A stretch of 64,000 nucleotides of DNA from Rhizomicrobium sp. (GCA_037200385.1 JBBCGL010000001.1:1-64000), one strand, 5' to 3'; counted from the stretch's first letter, positions 53,025 to 63,133 are shown. Made by a program: numbers and translations. Notes: a model not told the origin generated them from the sequence alone.

Positions 53025-55682
53025 TCAGCGATGCGCCATCTTCAAGAGCGCATCGATCACCGCGTCGCGGTGAGCCGGCTTGAAAAAGTCGAGGTGGGGG
53101 GTCTGGGTTTGCAGCGTCTCTATATCGTCGAAGCAGTCGTCCCAGCCAAGACGGGGATAGGCATCGGGTTCAAAGCGCCGCTCACCGGAAAGGACCAATA
53201 GGAGCCTCGTTGCGACGCGGCCCTTCGGAATCCCTGTGAACGCCGCGAGCCGTGTCGCGGCCATCACGCCGCGCCGGGCCTGTTGGTTCCAGCGCGTGAG
53301 CGCCGGAGGGGAAAGAAGGCTCAACAGTGCCGCCGCTGCGCGATAATGCCGGCGCGAAACGAGCCCGACCGCGAGCCGGCTTGCCAGATTGCCGCCGAGA
53401 TAATTCGCGATGCCGCCATGGCGGGTGGCGCCCTGATTCAGACGCGCCGTAAGGAGCATGCCGCGGCGCGCATCCGCCTGGAGCCTAAGGAAACGGTCGT
53501 CGCGCACGCCGTCAATGATGACCACTCCATCCACGGAAAGTCCGGCCTCTATGAGCCGGCGCGCCGCTTCCGCCGCGAGCTTGCCGCCATATGACGCCCC
53601 AAGCAGGAAGAGCCTGCGATGCGCCGCGCGCCCGGCGAGGGCCACGATGCTGTCGAAATAGGCCTCGGCTGTGAACGTCCCGGCGAACGCGTCGCCGCCC
53701 CACGCATAGTCGACGACGATTGGTGTGAAATGCGCTCCGGCATGCTCCGCGAACGCGTTGATCGTCATGTCCGCGCCGTACATGCCGGAAAAGATGAACA
53801 GCAGAGGCCGCCCATTCTCCGGTTCGATGGTCGTGCCGCTTTCCGGGGGCTGCATGAGGCGCGCGATCAAGTCGGAAGGGCGCGAGGACATGTCCAGGAC
53901 CGCCGGCGCCACGCGACGCCCGAGATGGGTCTCGAGATACAGCAGGATGTTGAGGCCCTTGAGCGAGTCGCCCCCAGCCTCTTCGAAGCTCGCATTGCGA
54001 TCGAAGGTGTCCGGTTGCAGGAACCGGTCCCAGGCGTCCTGCACGATCCTCATCGCGGCCGATACGCCGATTTCGGCTTTCGGCAAGTCTGTGTTCGGTG
54101 CCGGCGCACTTCGCTCGCGGTCGATTTGCTCTAGCGCCACATTGTCGGGCTTGCCGCTGGGGAGGCGCGGCAGGGCCGGGAGGATCACAAAGCCCGCCGG
54201 TTGCATGAAGGCGGGAAGGCGGCTCCTGCACCACGCCGCGATCGCCGCCGGCGCGATGGCGGCACCTGCCGGCGGCGCGCAATACGCGATGAGTTCGGCG
54301 GAATGTTCCCTGTGACGAACGACGACCGCTGCATCGCTCACGCCGGGACACGTCGAGAGTGCTGCTTCGACCTCGGCAAGATGCACGGTATTGCCGCGAA
54401 TCTTCATCTGCCGATCCTTGCGGCCGACGAATTCCAGAAGGCCTTCCGGCAGCAGCCGCCCGACATCGCCGGTTCGGAACTCGATCGCGCCCGTCATTTG
54501 GGAAGGAAGAAAGCGGGATCGCGTCAAGGCCTCGTCGCTCCAGTATCCCAAGGCCAGCGAGCGGCCGGTGACGACGATTTCGCCCAGTGTTCCCTCCGGG
54601 ACCTTCTCGCCCCCTTCGTCGATCAGCCGGATGGGCTTGTCCGGACGCGGATAGCCGACGGGAACGAGGGCACGGTCGAGCGGCGTATCGTGATCGAGAT
54701 ACCAGGATGCGTAGCTGTATGTCTCCGTCGTGGCGAGATCGATGCATAGCCGGCAATGGCGTGGGAAGCGCTGCCGGTAAAGCGCCACGTCCGAGTGCAA
54801 CACCCTGTCGGAGATAAGATGGACCAGGCGCACGCTATGCGAGAGGGCCTGCACGGCGCCGCTTTCTGGCGCGAACATGGCGCGAAACACGCCCGGGATC
54901 ACGTGCAGGACCGAGACGGCGGATCGCGCGAGGAACTTGGTGGCTGCGGCAAGACCGTGGCGCCTCACATCGACCACGCACAGCCGCGCCCCCGCCGCGA
55001 GACTGCCGTAAATGTCTCGCGTGGACCCGCTCACGCTGGGCGAATAGAGCAGGGCAATCCGGTCGTCTCGCGTCAGCCCGGCGCGCCAGCAATGCCGCAA
55101 GACTTCGTACAGGATCGCGCGCTGGCTCTGATAGACGCCCTTCGGCTGTCCCGTGCTGCCCGACGTATAGAAGATCACGGCGATATCATCCGGCTCCGCC
55201 GCGATATCGAGCGGATCCGGAATGGGCTCGGTGGGCATGGCGATCTGGGTCAGTTCCGGCGCCATCTCGCGTATCGCTGCCGTGGTGGATACATCGACGA
55301 TCACGGCGCGCAATCCGGCGCGGGCCGCAATGTCGGCATTCCGGGTCGCAGGAAAGCTCTCGTCGAGCGGGACATACGCAATACCGCGCGCCAGCAATCC
55401 CAGGATCGCGGCCATATAGGAACCCGACGCGGGCAACAGGATCCCGACGGGTCCCTTGCCGACATCCGCCGCATCCAGGCGCGCGGCGACCGCGGAGGCG
55501 AGGCCGCAGAGTTCGGCATAGGTCAGGTCGCGATCGGTGTCCTGTACGGCGACCGCGTTGCCATGTTCCAGGGCGTGCCGGGCGACGATATGCGCGATGG
55601 TGGTGGCGATTTCATCCGGAGACGACGGTGCCGGCATGGCCGATGAAGCCATGTCGATCTCGGAATGTGGTGGAATGCTCAT
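53025..55682 (-). CDS. Stand-alone NRPS-type A-PCP-TE enzyme (locus 2)
   Basis: The 885-aa protein is a paralogue of the one at 20068-22758 with the same order of domains. The adenylation domain spans about residues 25-515 (YTSGSTGQPKG 172-182, FRTGDVG, GRKDRQMKIRG, K511 in SGKPDN), the carrier has GGDS (S573), and the thioesterase nucleophile is S697 in GASYGGK with VIIDG after it. The A4 region is YSPSVSGSTRDIYG, again without the amino-group-binding Asp, and A5 is DLATTET. The ATG at 55682 is divergent from the acyl-ligase gene. Both copies share the rare A4/A5 signature, so they form a distinct clade that probably activates a non-standard acid. Confidence 0.88.
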   Translation of the reverse strand: MSIPPHSEIDMASSAMPAPSSPDEIATTIAHIVARHALEHGNAVAVQDTDRDLTYAELCGLASAVAARLDAADVGKGPVGILLPASGSYMAAILGLLARGIAYVPLDESFPATRNADIAARAGLRAVIVDVSTTAAIREMAPELTQIAMPTEPIPDPLDIAAEPDDIAVIFYTSGSTGQPKGVYQSQRAILYEVLRHCWRAGLTRDDRIALLYSPSVSGSTRDIYGSLAAGARLCVVDVRRHGLAAATKFLARSAVSVLHVIPGVFRAMFAPESGAVQALSHSVRLVHLISDRVLHSDVALYRQRFPRHCRLCIDLATTETYSYASWYLDHDTPLDRALVPVGYPRPDKPIRLIDEGGEKVPEGTLGEIVVTGRSLALGYWSDEALTRSRFLPSQMTGAIEFRTGDVGRLLPEGLLEFVGRKDRQMKIRGNTVHLAEVEAALSTCPGVSDAAVVVRHREHSAELIAYCAPPAGAAIAPAAIAAWCRSRLPAFMQPAGFVILPALPRLPSGKPDNVALEQIDRERSAPAPNTDLPKAEIGVSAAMRIVQDAWDRFLQPDTFDRNASFEEAGGDSLKGLNILLYLETHLGRRVAPAVLDMSSRPSDLIARLMQPPESGTTIEPENGRPLLFIFSGMYGADMTINAFAEHAGAHFTPIVVDYAWGGDAFAGTFTAEAYFDSIVALAGRAAHRRLFLLGASYGGKLAAEAARRLIEAGLSVDGVVIIDGVRDDRFLRLQADARRGMLLTARLNQGATRHGGIANYLGGNLASRLAVGLVSRRHYRAAAALLSLLSPPALTRWNQQARRGVMAATRLAAFTGIPKGRVATRLLLVLSGERRFEPDAYPRLGWDDCFDDIETLQTQTPHLDFFKPAHRDAVIDALLKMAHR

Positions 55683-55782
55683 CTCGTCCGGTTGAGGGGG
55701 CTGGCCGTTGCCTCCGCTGCTCGCTACCCCGTATAACACAATAGTATCAAGCGGAAAGCGGCACATCGGCCGGGAGACAGGA
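55683..55782. promoter_or_regulatory. Divergent promoter region of locus 2
   Basis: This 100-bp gap separates the A-PCP-TE gene (minus) from the thiazole assembly-line operon (plus). It contains AACACAATAGTATC, the only AT-rich patch, and GGGAGA, the ribosome site of the plus-strand gene. Shared control of the two arms is likely. Confidence 0.5.
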
Positions 55783-57597
55783 ATGGTGCTCGGGGGATTG
55801 CTCGCGTCTGGCAACCAAGATGACGTCGCGATCGCCGGCCCCGGCCTTCCGAGCCTTTCATATGGGGCGTTGCGCGCGCATGTTGCCGCGCTCGGCCGAT
55901 ACCTGGCCGGCCATGGGATCAGCCGCAGGGATCGCGTCGCCCTGGTGATGCAAGACGGTGCCGATATGGCCGTTGCGCTACTGGGGGTTGCGGCGCATGC
56001 CGTCGCCGCTCCGCTCAACCCCCGCTGTACGGAATCCGAGTTCGAGCGCCTTTTGCGCGATCTTCGCCCCAGAGTGCTGATGGTCGAGCGGATCGACGAC
56101 ACCGCCGCCGCAGTCGCCCGCCGACTTGGCATTCCGGTGCTCGCGCTCGCGGCAGGTCGGGAGCAGGCCGGCGTCTTCGAACGCGGCGACTCCGAAGGCG
56201 CGCCATCAACCGGTGCGGCGCCGGACGATTATGCCCTGCTGCTGCACACGTCGGGCACCACGGCGCGGCCCAAGCTCGTCCCGCTGACGCACGCCAATCT
56301 TTGTGCCTCCGCCCGCAATGTCGCCGCGTCATTGAAGCTGACGAGAGAGGATCGCGGCCTCCACATCATGCCATTGTTCCATGTCCACGGTTTTGTGGCG
56401 GGACTGCTCGCCCCGCTTTCGACCGGCGGCAGCGTCTATTGCACGGGCGGCTTCACTCCACGCGATTTCGCGACATGGCTTTCGACGGCGAAACCCAGCT
56501 GGCTGACGGCCGTACCCACCATGCACCAGGCGATCCTGGCCTGGAGTGAACGCGAACCCGCTACGGCATCTGCCGCGGGGCTGCGCCTTTTGCGCTCCTG
56601 CTCTGCGGCCCTGCCGCCAAGTGTCGCAAAGGGCCTCGAGCGCGTGTTCGGCGTGCCGGTTATTGAAGCCTACGCGATGACGGAAGCCGCGCATCAGATC
56701 ACCAGCAATCCACTGCCGCCGGCGCAAAGACGGTTCGGCAGCGTGGGTGTTGCCGCCGGTCCCGAGGTGGCGATCCTCGATCCGCAGGGGCGGCGGCTGG
56801 CGCCGGGCACGGCCGGTGAGGTGGCGATCCGCGGCGCGAACGTCATGACCGGGTATCTCGACAACCCCGACGCGAACGCCGCTGCCTTCGTCGATGGATG
56901 GTTCCGAACTGGCGACGTGGGCACGCTGGATGAGGATGGCTATCTGCGTCTTGTGGGGCGGTTCAAGGAAATGATCAATCGCGGCGGCGAAAAGATCGCA
57001 CCCGTCGAAATCGAAAGCCTGCTGCTCGGCCATCCGGCTGTCGCGCAAGCCGTCGTATTCGCAGCACCGCACAGCACGCTCGGCGAAGAGGTAGCGGCCG
57101 CGATCGTCACGAAAGCCGGCATCGCGTGCAGCGCGCGCGATCTGCAGGAGTTCCTGCTGCGTGATCTGTCGTTGGCGAAGATCCCGCGGCGCATCCTTTT
57201 TCTGCCCGAACTGCCCAAGGGTCCGACGGGAAAGCTCGTTCGCATCGGACTGGCTGAGATGTTGGGCCTTGCTGCAGAGCCTTCGCTGCCGCCGCTCGTC
57301 GCGTCTTCCACGCCGCAGGAACATGCGCTCGCGCAGATTTGGCGCGAGTCGATGGGAGCGAAGAACATCGGCGTGAACCAGGACTTCTTCGATCTCGGCG
57401 GCAATTCCCTGACGGCGCTGCGCATCATCGATGCCATTCGGGAGGCCATGGGCGTCGAGATCTCACTCTCCGATTTCCTGGCCCACCCCACCATCGTGCA
57501 ATTGTCGCTTGTCATCACCGAGCGTCGCTTGATCGCGATGGCGCCCGACGCGGCTGAAAGGCTGCTGGCCGGCGTGGAGCGCGCCCGGGCATCATGA
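55783..57597 (+). CDS. Acyl-AMP ligase fused to carrier protein (loading module)
   Basis: The 604-aa protein has an AMP-binding ligase domain (LLHTSGTTARPK, MPLFHVHGFV, YAMTEAAHQ, GWFRTGDVG, GRFKEMINRGGEKI, and the catalytic Lys in GPTGK). A C-terminal carrier domain has LGGNS (S542). The ligase reads like the AAE3/Pcs60 acyl-CoA synthetase group rather than an amino-acid A domain. GGGAGA lies five bases upstream of the ATG. It would load a carboxylic acid onto its own carrier and pass it to the Cy domain of the next protein, whose gene overlaps by 4 bp. Confidence 0.88.
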   Translation: MVLGGLLASGNQDDVAIAGPGLPSLSYGALRAHVAALGRYLAGHGISRRDRVALVMQDGADMAVALLGVAAHAVAAPLNPRCTESEFERLLRDLRPRVLMVERIDDTAAAVARRLGIPVLALAAGREQAGVFERGDSEGAPSTGAAPDDYALLLHTSGTTARPKLVPLTHANLCASARNVAASLKLTREDRGLHIMPLFHVHGFVAGLLAPLSTGGSVYCTGGFTPRDFATWLSTAKPSWLTAVPTMHQAILAWSEREPATASAAGLRLLRSCSAALPPSVAKGLERVFGVPVIEAYAMTEAAHQITSNPLPPAQRRFGSVGVAAGPEVAILDPQGRRLAPGTAGEVAIRGANVMTGYLDNPDANAAAFVDGWFRTGDVGTLDEDGYLRLVGRFKEMINRGGEKIAPVEIESLLLGHPAVAQAVVFAAPHSTLGEEVAAAIVTKAGIACSARDLQEFLLRDLSLAKIPRRILFLPELPKGPTGKLVRIGLAEMLGLAAEPSLPPLVASSTPQEHALAQIWRESMGAKNIGVNQDFFDLGGNSLTALRIIDAIREAMGVEISLSDFLAHPTIVQLSLVITERRLIAMAPDAAERLLAGVERARAS

Positions 57598-60500
57598 ATG
57601 GCGGCGGGACAGACGGATTGCGCGAACGGCTTGCGGCCCTTTCATCGGATCAGCGCGCGCGTCTCGAAGAGGCGCTCGCCAGCGGCAGCGGCGGCAACCG
57701 CTCCGGATCGTCGACAGCGGGCGAAGCAGGACATCCCTTCCCGCTGACGGAAGTACAGCAGGCATATTGGGCTGGGCGGCAGCGGAACTTCGGCCTTGGC
57801 GGCGTGGGAACGCATAGTTATACGGAATTCGATACGACCAGGGTCGATCTCGATCGCCTCTCCGAAGCTTGGAATCGCTTGATTGCGCGGCACGATATGC
57901 TTCGTGCGATTATCGATGTGGACGGCATGCAGCGCGTACTTCAGCGCGTTCCACGCTACGCCATCGCGATCGAGGATGTCAGTGCATTGTCGGAGGAGGA
58001 GCGGGAGGTCCGGCTTCGCGCGCGCCGGGACGGCATGTCGCATCAACTTCTCGCGGCGGATCGCTGGCCGGTCTTCGAAATTCGCGCGACGGTCATGGGT
58101 GAGGCGCGCGTCCGGCTTCATTTCAGTTTCGATGCTCTCATAGCCGACATGTCGAGCCGGCGGATCTTGATGCGCGAGTTGGGGCTCCTCTACCGCGATC
58201 CGGGCGCCGACTTGCCGGCTCCAACCCTGACATTTCGCGACTTCGTGCTGTCCGAGGCGTCGGCGCGCGCGTCACCGGCGTATGGGCGTGCGCGCGAATA
58301 CTGGTCGGGCCGCGATCTGCCGACAGCGCCTGCGCTGCCGGTCCGGGATGGATACGACATGCTTATGCCGCCGGTCTTCACGCGGCGCACGCTGCGCATG
58401 GCACGCGAGCCGCTGGAGCGCGTGGCACGAGGCCTGGGCATCACACTGAACGTGCTTCTGATCACTGCCTATGCCGATGTGCTCAGGCTGTGGAGCGGCG
58501 GAGAGCGATTCACGCTCAACTTGACTCTGTTCAACCGGCCACAGGCCGCGGCGAATGTGGTGGGCGATTTCACGTCGCTGACTCTGCTGGAAATCGGGCG
58601 CATGGAGGGCCTGCCGTTCGCCGCGCGCGCGCGCGCCATCCAGGAACAGCTTTGGAGGGACATCGATCACCGCGCCTTCGGCGGCGTATCGGTGCTGCGG
58701 GACATGACGCGCGCCCGAAGCGGCCATTCGCACGCTCTCATGCCGATCGTCTTCACGAGCGCGCTATCCGGCGACGAGGCCGGAGACGACGTTTCCTGGC
58801 TGGGCGAAGAGGTCTTTGGTTCGAGCCAGACGCCTCAAGTCTGGATCGACCTCGTCGCGCGCGATGCCGATGGCGAACTTGTCCTGCAGTGGAATGCCGT
58901 GGAGGACATGCTCCCGCCGGGGATGTCCGTGGACATGGTTTCCGCGCTGGCCAGGCTGCTCGCGCACCTTTCGACGGATCGGGAGGCAGGGGCGTTGTCC
59001 TGGCCCGCCACGGCCACGCTGCTTCTGCCCGACGCGATGCGGGCAACGCGCGGGGCTGCGAATGCAACCGAATTCGCGCAGCCGGACTCGCTTCTCCACT
59101 CGATGTGGAGGCAGCATGCGCGGGAGGCGGCGGATCGCATCGCGATCATCGCGTCGGAAACGACGCTCCGCTATGGCGAGCTCGCGAATATTTCCTTCGA
59201 CCTGGCGCAACGGCTGCGGTCCTTGAGTGCGATACCCAACAGCTTGGTCGCCATTGTCATGCGCAAGGGATGGGAGCAGGTGGCAGCCGTGTTGTCCGTA
59301 TTGGAGAGCGGTGCCGCTTATTTGCCGATGGACCACGATCTTCCGGCCGCGCGCCTGCGGCTTCTGCTGTCCGACGCCAATGTGAAGATCGTTCTGACCC
59401 AGCCGGATCTGGTCGGCCGCCTCGCGGTGCCGGACGGTGTGGTGGTCATCGCCGTCGACGCCACCGCGAGGCAATCCGCGGTCGCGGCACCGCAGCCCTG
59501 CCAGAAGGCTTCGGATCTCGCTTATGTCATCTACACCTCCGGCTCTTCCGGCAGGCCGAAAGGCGTTGCCATCGAACATCGAAGCGCCGTGAACACGATC
59601 GACGATATCAATACGCGTTATGCCGTCGGACCGTCCGACCGCGTTCTGGCTCTGTCGTCGCTCGCCTTCGATCTGTCGGTCTACGATATCTTCGGCGTGC
59701 TCGGTGCCGGCGGCACAATCGTCGTGCCGGAGCATGACCGTCTGCGCGATCCGGCGCATTGGGCGGAGTTGATGTCGCAGCACGATGTGACTTTATGGAA
59801 TTCCGTGCCTGCGCTGATGGAGCTGCTGATCGATTATCTGCGGGGCGGAAAACCGGGTCGCCTCGCTTCACTGCGTCTTGCGCTTCTCAGCGGAGACCGG
59901 ATTCCGCTCAAACTGCCCGATGCGATGCGCCGCGCAGGGTGTGCGGGCAGGATCGCCTGCCTGGGCGGGGCGACGGAAGCTTCGGTCTGGTCGATTCTTC
60001 ATGAGACCGGGACCGCGGCCTCGGGCCGAAATACGATCCCGTATGGCAGGCCGCTTCGAAACCAGACGATGTACGTTTTCGGACCAGGCGCGGTCGATTG
60101 CCCCGATTGGGTTCCCGGCGATATCCATATCGGGGGGAGGGGGGTCGCACGGGGCTACTGGAACGATCCGGAAAGGACAGCGGAAGCTTTCGTCTTCGAC
60201 GTTGTGCGCGGCCTGCGCCTGTACCGGACGGGCGACAGGGGCTGCTATCTGCCCGATGGCAGTATCGAGTTTCTCGGTCGCGAGGACGGTCAGGTCAAGT
60301 TGCGCGGCTACCGAGTCGAGCTTGGTGAGATCGAGGCGGTGTTGATGGAACATGAAGCCGTCGGCGAAGCGGTGGTCGTGGCCAAAGGGGAAGATTCATC
60401 GTCGCGCACGCTGGCTGCGTTTATCGTTCTCGTGGAGGGGGCCGTGCCTCCGATCGACGCTATCCACGCGCATTTGAAGGCGCGCCTGCCGGCCCACATG

Positions 60501-61601
60501 GTGCCGCCGTCCCTTACCGTGATTTCGCAGCCTCCGCTGACCGCAAACGGGAAGATTGACCGGCGTGCGCTGGCGCTTTCGCCGACTGCAATCCGGCATC
60601 TTGTCACTTCGGAGACCGCGCATGAGAATTTGGGACACATCGCGCGCATTGTGCGGGATGCCAGCCGCGTCCCGATCCCGTCTCTCGACAGCGATCTGCT
60701 CGAACTGGGCCTGAATTCGGTCGACGTCATCAGAATCGGCAATGCGCTGGACGCGGCGCTAGGCTACCGGCCGGACATCAACACGATCTATGCATCACCG
60801 ACCATTCGCGCGATTGCCCAGGGTTGCCCCATCCGGGAGCCTGCCAAGGGTCCGCCGGCGCATGCGATCCGCGCGCACGCCGCCGAGCGCAAGGCTATAC
60901 CGCTGACGCCGAAGGCCTTGCCGGATGCGGTCGGCGCGCTTTTCGCGTCTCGCCGCAGCACGCGCCGGTTTTCCCTTCGTCCCGTTTCGGCGGTATCGCT
61001 CGGCGGGCTTTTCGAAGCGTTGCGGGTCCGAGCGGACGGAACGCGCAATTATGCCTCGGCCAGTGCGCTCTATCCCGTCCGCCTCTATATGGCGGCAAGA
61101 CCCGGCCATGTGGAGGGGGTCGAGGCGGGTTCCTATGTCTATGATCCGGTCCGTCATGCCCTTCAGCGCGTCTCGGCGGATCGTCCGGACCGTTCTTTCT
61201 TCGCGCCGTCGAACATCGCCGTCTTCGAGGAGGCTGCGTTCGTCTTCTTCCTTGTGGCGCAGCTGGAGACGCTGGAGGAACGCTATGGGCCCCGCGGCTG
61301 GCATCTTGCGACCATCGAGGCGGGCTTGGTATCGCAACTGCTCGAAACGGCGGCACCTGGCTGCGGACTGGGCCTTTGTCAGATCGGCAGTGCCAAGGAA
61401 GCGGCGATCGAATCGTTGCTGGAACTCAAACCTCGCGAGCGGTTCGTTCATGCCATTTTCGGCGGCGTGCCCGACGAAGCCGCATGCTGGGAGAACGAAC
61501 ACACGGAGGAGACGCGGCTCAAGAGGTACCTGGAACGCGTCGGTCACCTCACGGCCGAAGAGACCGCTTCGCTTCGCGATGCGTATCGGCAAAGGAGATA
61601 G
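57594..61601 (+). CDS. Thiazole-forming NRPS module, Cy-A(Cys)-PCP-Ox
   Basis: The 1335-aa protein has a heterocyclisation domain (about 45-470) with the DxxxxD motif in SFDALIAD (D180, D185). The adenylation domain (about 505-1010; YTSGSSGRPKG) follows, then a carrier with ELGLNS (S1042) and a C-terminal nitroreductase-like oxidase (about 1110-1320; ASRRSTRRFS, YPVRLYMAARPG, GCGLGLCQIG). Specificity positions read D-L-Y (FDLSVYDIFG), N (LWNSVP), S (LLSGD), L, V, W (ACLGGATEASVWS), close to the cysteine code DLYNMSLIW. The module should condense the loaded acyl group with Cys, cyclise it to a thiazoline and oxidise it to a thiazole. The start overlaps the ligase stop (ATGA). Confidence 0.9.
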   Translation: MNGGGTDGLRERLAALSSDQRARLEEALASGSGGNRSGSSTAGEAGHPFPLTEVQQAYWAGRQRNFGLGGVGTHSYTEFDTTRVDLDRLSEAWNRLIARHDMLRAIIDVDGMQRVLQRVPRYAIAIEDVSALSEEEREVRLRARRDGMSHQLLAADRWPVFEIRATVMGEARVRLHFSFDALIADMSSRRILMRELGLLYRDPGADLPAPTLTFRDFVLSEASARASPAYGRAREYWSGRDLPTAPALPVRDGYDMLMPPVFTRRTLRMAREPLERVARGLGITLNVLLITAYADVLRLWSGGERFTLNLTLFNRPQAAANVVGDFTSLTLLEIGRMEGLPFAARARAIQEQLWRDIDHRAFGGVSVLRDMTRARSGHSHALMPIVFTSALSGDEAGDDVSWLGEEVFGSSQTPQVWIDLVARDADGELVLQWNAVEDMLPPGMSVDMVSALARLLAHLSTDREAGALSWPATATLLLPDAMRATRGAANATEFAQPDSLLHSMWRQHAREAADRIAIIASETTLRYGELANISFDLAQRLRSLSAIPNSLVAIVMRKGWEQVAAVLSVLESGAAYLPMDHDLPAARLRLLLSDANVKIVLTQPDLVGRLAVPDGVVVIAVDATARQSAVAAPQPCQKASDLAYVIYTSGSSGRPKGVAIEHRSAVNTIDDINTRYAVGPSDRVLALSSLAFDLSVYDIFGVLGAGGTIVVPEHDRLRDPAHWAELMSQHDVTLWNSVPALMELLIDYLRGGKPGRLASLRLALLSGDRIPLKLPDAMRRAGCAGRIACLGGATEASVWSILHETGTAASGRNTIPYGRPLRNQTMYVFGPGAVDCPDWVPGDIHIGGRGVARGYWNDPERTAEAFVFDVVRGLRLYRTGDRGCYLPDGSIEFLGREDGQVKLRGYRVELGEIEAVLMEHEAVGEAVVVAKGEDSSSRTLAAFIVLVEGAVPPIDAIHAHLKARLPAHMVPPSLTVISQPPLTANGKIDRRALALSPTAIRHLVTSETAHENLGHIARIVRDASRVPIPSLDSDLLELGLNSVDVIRIGNALDAALGYRPDINTIYASPTIRAIAQGCPIREPAKGPPAHAIRAHAAERKAIPLTPKALPDAVGALFASRRSTRRFSLRPVSAVSLGGLFEALRVRADGTRNYASASALYPVRLYMAARPGHVEGVEAGSYVYDPVRHALQRVSADRPDRSFFAPSNIAVFEEAAFVFFLVAQLETLEERYGPRGWHLATIEAGLVSQLLETAAPGCGLGLCQIGSAKEAAIESLLELKPRERFVHAIFGGVPDEAACWENEHTEETRLKRYLERVGHLTAEETASLRDAYRQRR

Positions 61602-61604
61602 GCG

Positions 61605-62420
61605 GTGGACTTTGCCAAGGACCTCGCCGCTCTCACGGAACAACAGGCCGACCTTCTCGATCTCATGTTGGACGACATGGCGTGCGGCAGCAGGATGTCC
61701 CTGGAGCCCAACGTCGTGGTCGTCCGGCAAGGCCAGTCTCCGCTTATCGTTGTGCACGGCAGCGGCGGGCGATGCCTCTTTCTTCATGCGCTCGCGCGAC
61801 ACCTGCCGAACGGATTGGGGCTGTGGGGAATCGAAGCGGTAGCCGGAGAAGCGCACGCAAATCGGGCCGAACCGTTCGGCACGTACCTCGCCGCCTTGCG
61901 CGCGGCGCAACCCTCCGGTCCCTATCGTCTCGCCGGATATAGTGCCGGTTGCGTCATTGCCTTTGAGATCGCCGCCCGCCTGGAAGAGGCAGGAGAGGCG
62001 GTCGAGAGCCTCGTTCTCATCGACCCGGTGGCACCCCCGGATGGCGACACGCCCCCGGATGACGACCGCTCGGCGCTCGCGCGCCTCAAGCGACGATTCG
62101 AGATCGCCGCGCTGGCAAGCATCACGCCGCTCAGCCCGGAATATGCCTTCGTCGCACAAGTGAACCGCGACCTCGCGGTGTCCGCTGCCGGCTTTCGACG
62201 TCGCAAGCTCGCGGCGGCTATTCGGATCGTCCATGGGACCCGCGGTCCCTATGTCTCCTCGCCGGAGACGCTGATGGCCTGGACGGACCTTTCGGCGCGC
62301 GGTACCGACTGCGCGGCCGTGGATTGCGACCATTTCGAGATCGTGCGCGAGCCCTATGTTGCCGACACCGGACGATTGATGACGCGCTGGCTCGATGCAA
62401 CGCCGCGGGACCGGGCATGA
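61605..62420 (+). CDS. Stand-alone thioesterase (alpha/beta hydrolase)
   Basis: The 271-aa protein is an NRPS-type thioesterase: nucleophile in GYSAGC, oxyanion region IVVHGSGGRC, acid in LIDPV and His in DCDHFEIV. It has a GTG start with AAAGGAG eight bases upstream and lies 3 bp after the Cy-A-PCP-Ox stop. That protein lacks its own thioesterase, so this enzyme probably releases the thiazole product or clears mis-loaded carriers. The N-terminal ~45 residues form a small extra helical segment. Confidence 0.86.
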   Translation: MDFAKDLAALTEQQADLLDLMLDDMACGSRMSLEPNVVVVRQGQSPLIVVHGSGGRCLFLHALARHLPNGLGLWGIEAVAGEAHANRAEPFGTYLAALRAAQPSGPYRLAGYSAGCVIAFEIAARLEEAGEAVESLVLIDPVAPPDGDTPPDDDRSALARLKRRFEIAALASITPLSPEYAFVAQVNRDLAVSAAGFRRRKLAAAIRIVHGTRGPYVSSPETLMAWTDLSARGTDCAAVDCDHFEIVREPYVADTGRLMTRWLDATPRDRA

Positions 62421-63091
62421 GTGCCGGCATCGTACGCTCCGAATTGTGGCGGTCGCTGCTGCCGCCGGGTGTTGTGGCGTACGAGACGCGCGAGTTCGTG
62501 CAGGCGCCGCTCTTGTTCGATGGCGAGCAAAGCCTCGTGGCAAAGGCCGTCCCGAAGCGCGTTGCGGAATTCGCGGCCGGTCGGCTCTGCGCGCGACATG
62601 CTCTTGCCGAATTGGGCCACACGGATTTTCAGCTCCTGAGAGATGCCAGCCGGCGTCCGTTGTGGCCCGACGGCATCGTGGGAAGCATCACCCACACCGA
62701 TGGCTATTGTGGCGCAGCCGTCGGAAGACAATCGGCGATTTCCAGCATCGGGATCGACGCCGAAGAGATCGTGCGGCTGGACGATTCCATCCTTCGCGCA
62801 ATCTGCACGCCCGAGGAACGGGCGCGCCTCGAGGAGGCGGATACCGCAAAGAGGCAATGCGCTACGGCGCTCGTCTTCAGCGCCAAAGAGGCATTCTACA
62901 AATGCCATTCCGCAGCCGGGGGTGAAATGCTCGGGTTTCGGGACGTCGCATTATGCTTCCACGAGAACGGATTCACTGTCGAGCCGCAAAGGGCGTTCCG
63001 ACGTTCCTGGCCCGAAGGCACGCGCCCCGCAGGCCAGTACGAAATCCGGGAAGGCCTCGTCTTCTGTGCTGTCGCATTTGTGCGCCACTGA
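62417..63091 (+). CDS. Sfp/EntD-type 4'-phosphopantetheinyl transferase
   Basis: The 224-aa protein carries the PPTase motifs GSITHTDGYCGAAV, SIGIDAE (Mg-binding Asp/Glu) and FSAKEAFYK, with an EntD-like N-terminal substrate-binding half (FAAGRLCARHALAELGH). The start overlaps the thioesterase stop (ATGA). It would activate the carrier domains of this operon and of both A-PCP-TE enzymes, the only PPTase in the window. Confidence 0.92.
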   Translation: MSAGIVRSELWRSLLPPGVVAYETREFVQAPLLFDGEQSLVAKAVPKRVAEFAAGRLCARHALAELGHTDFQLLRDASRRPLWPDGIVGSITHTDGYCGAAVGRQSAISSIGIDAEEIVRLDDSILRAICTPEERARLEEADTAKRQCATALVFSAKEAFYKCHSAAGGEMLGFRDVALCFHENGFTVEPQRAFRRSWPEGTRPAGQYEIREGLVFCAVAFVRH

Positions 63092-63133
63092 CACATCTGC
63101 GTATCGTCGCCGACGGCGGTGTTGGTGCGGCGC

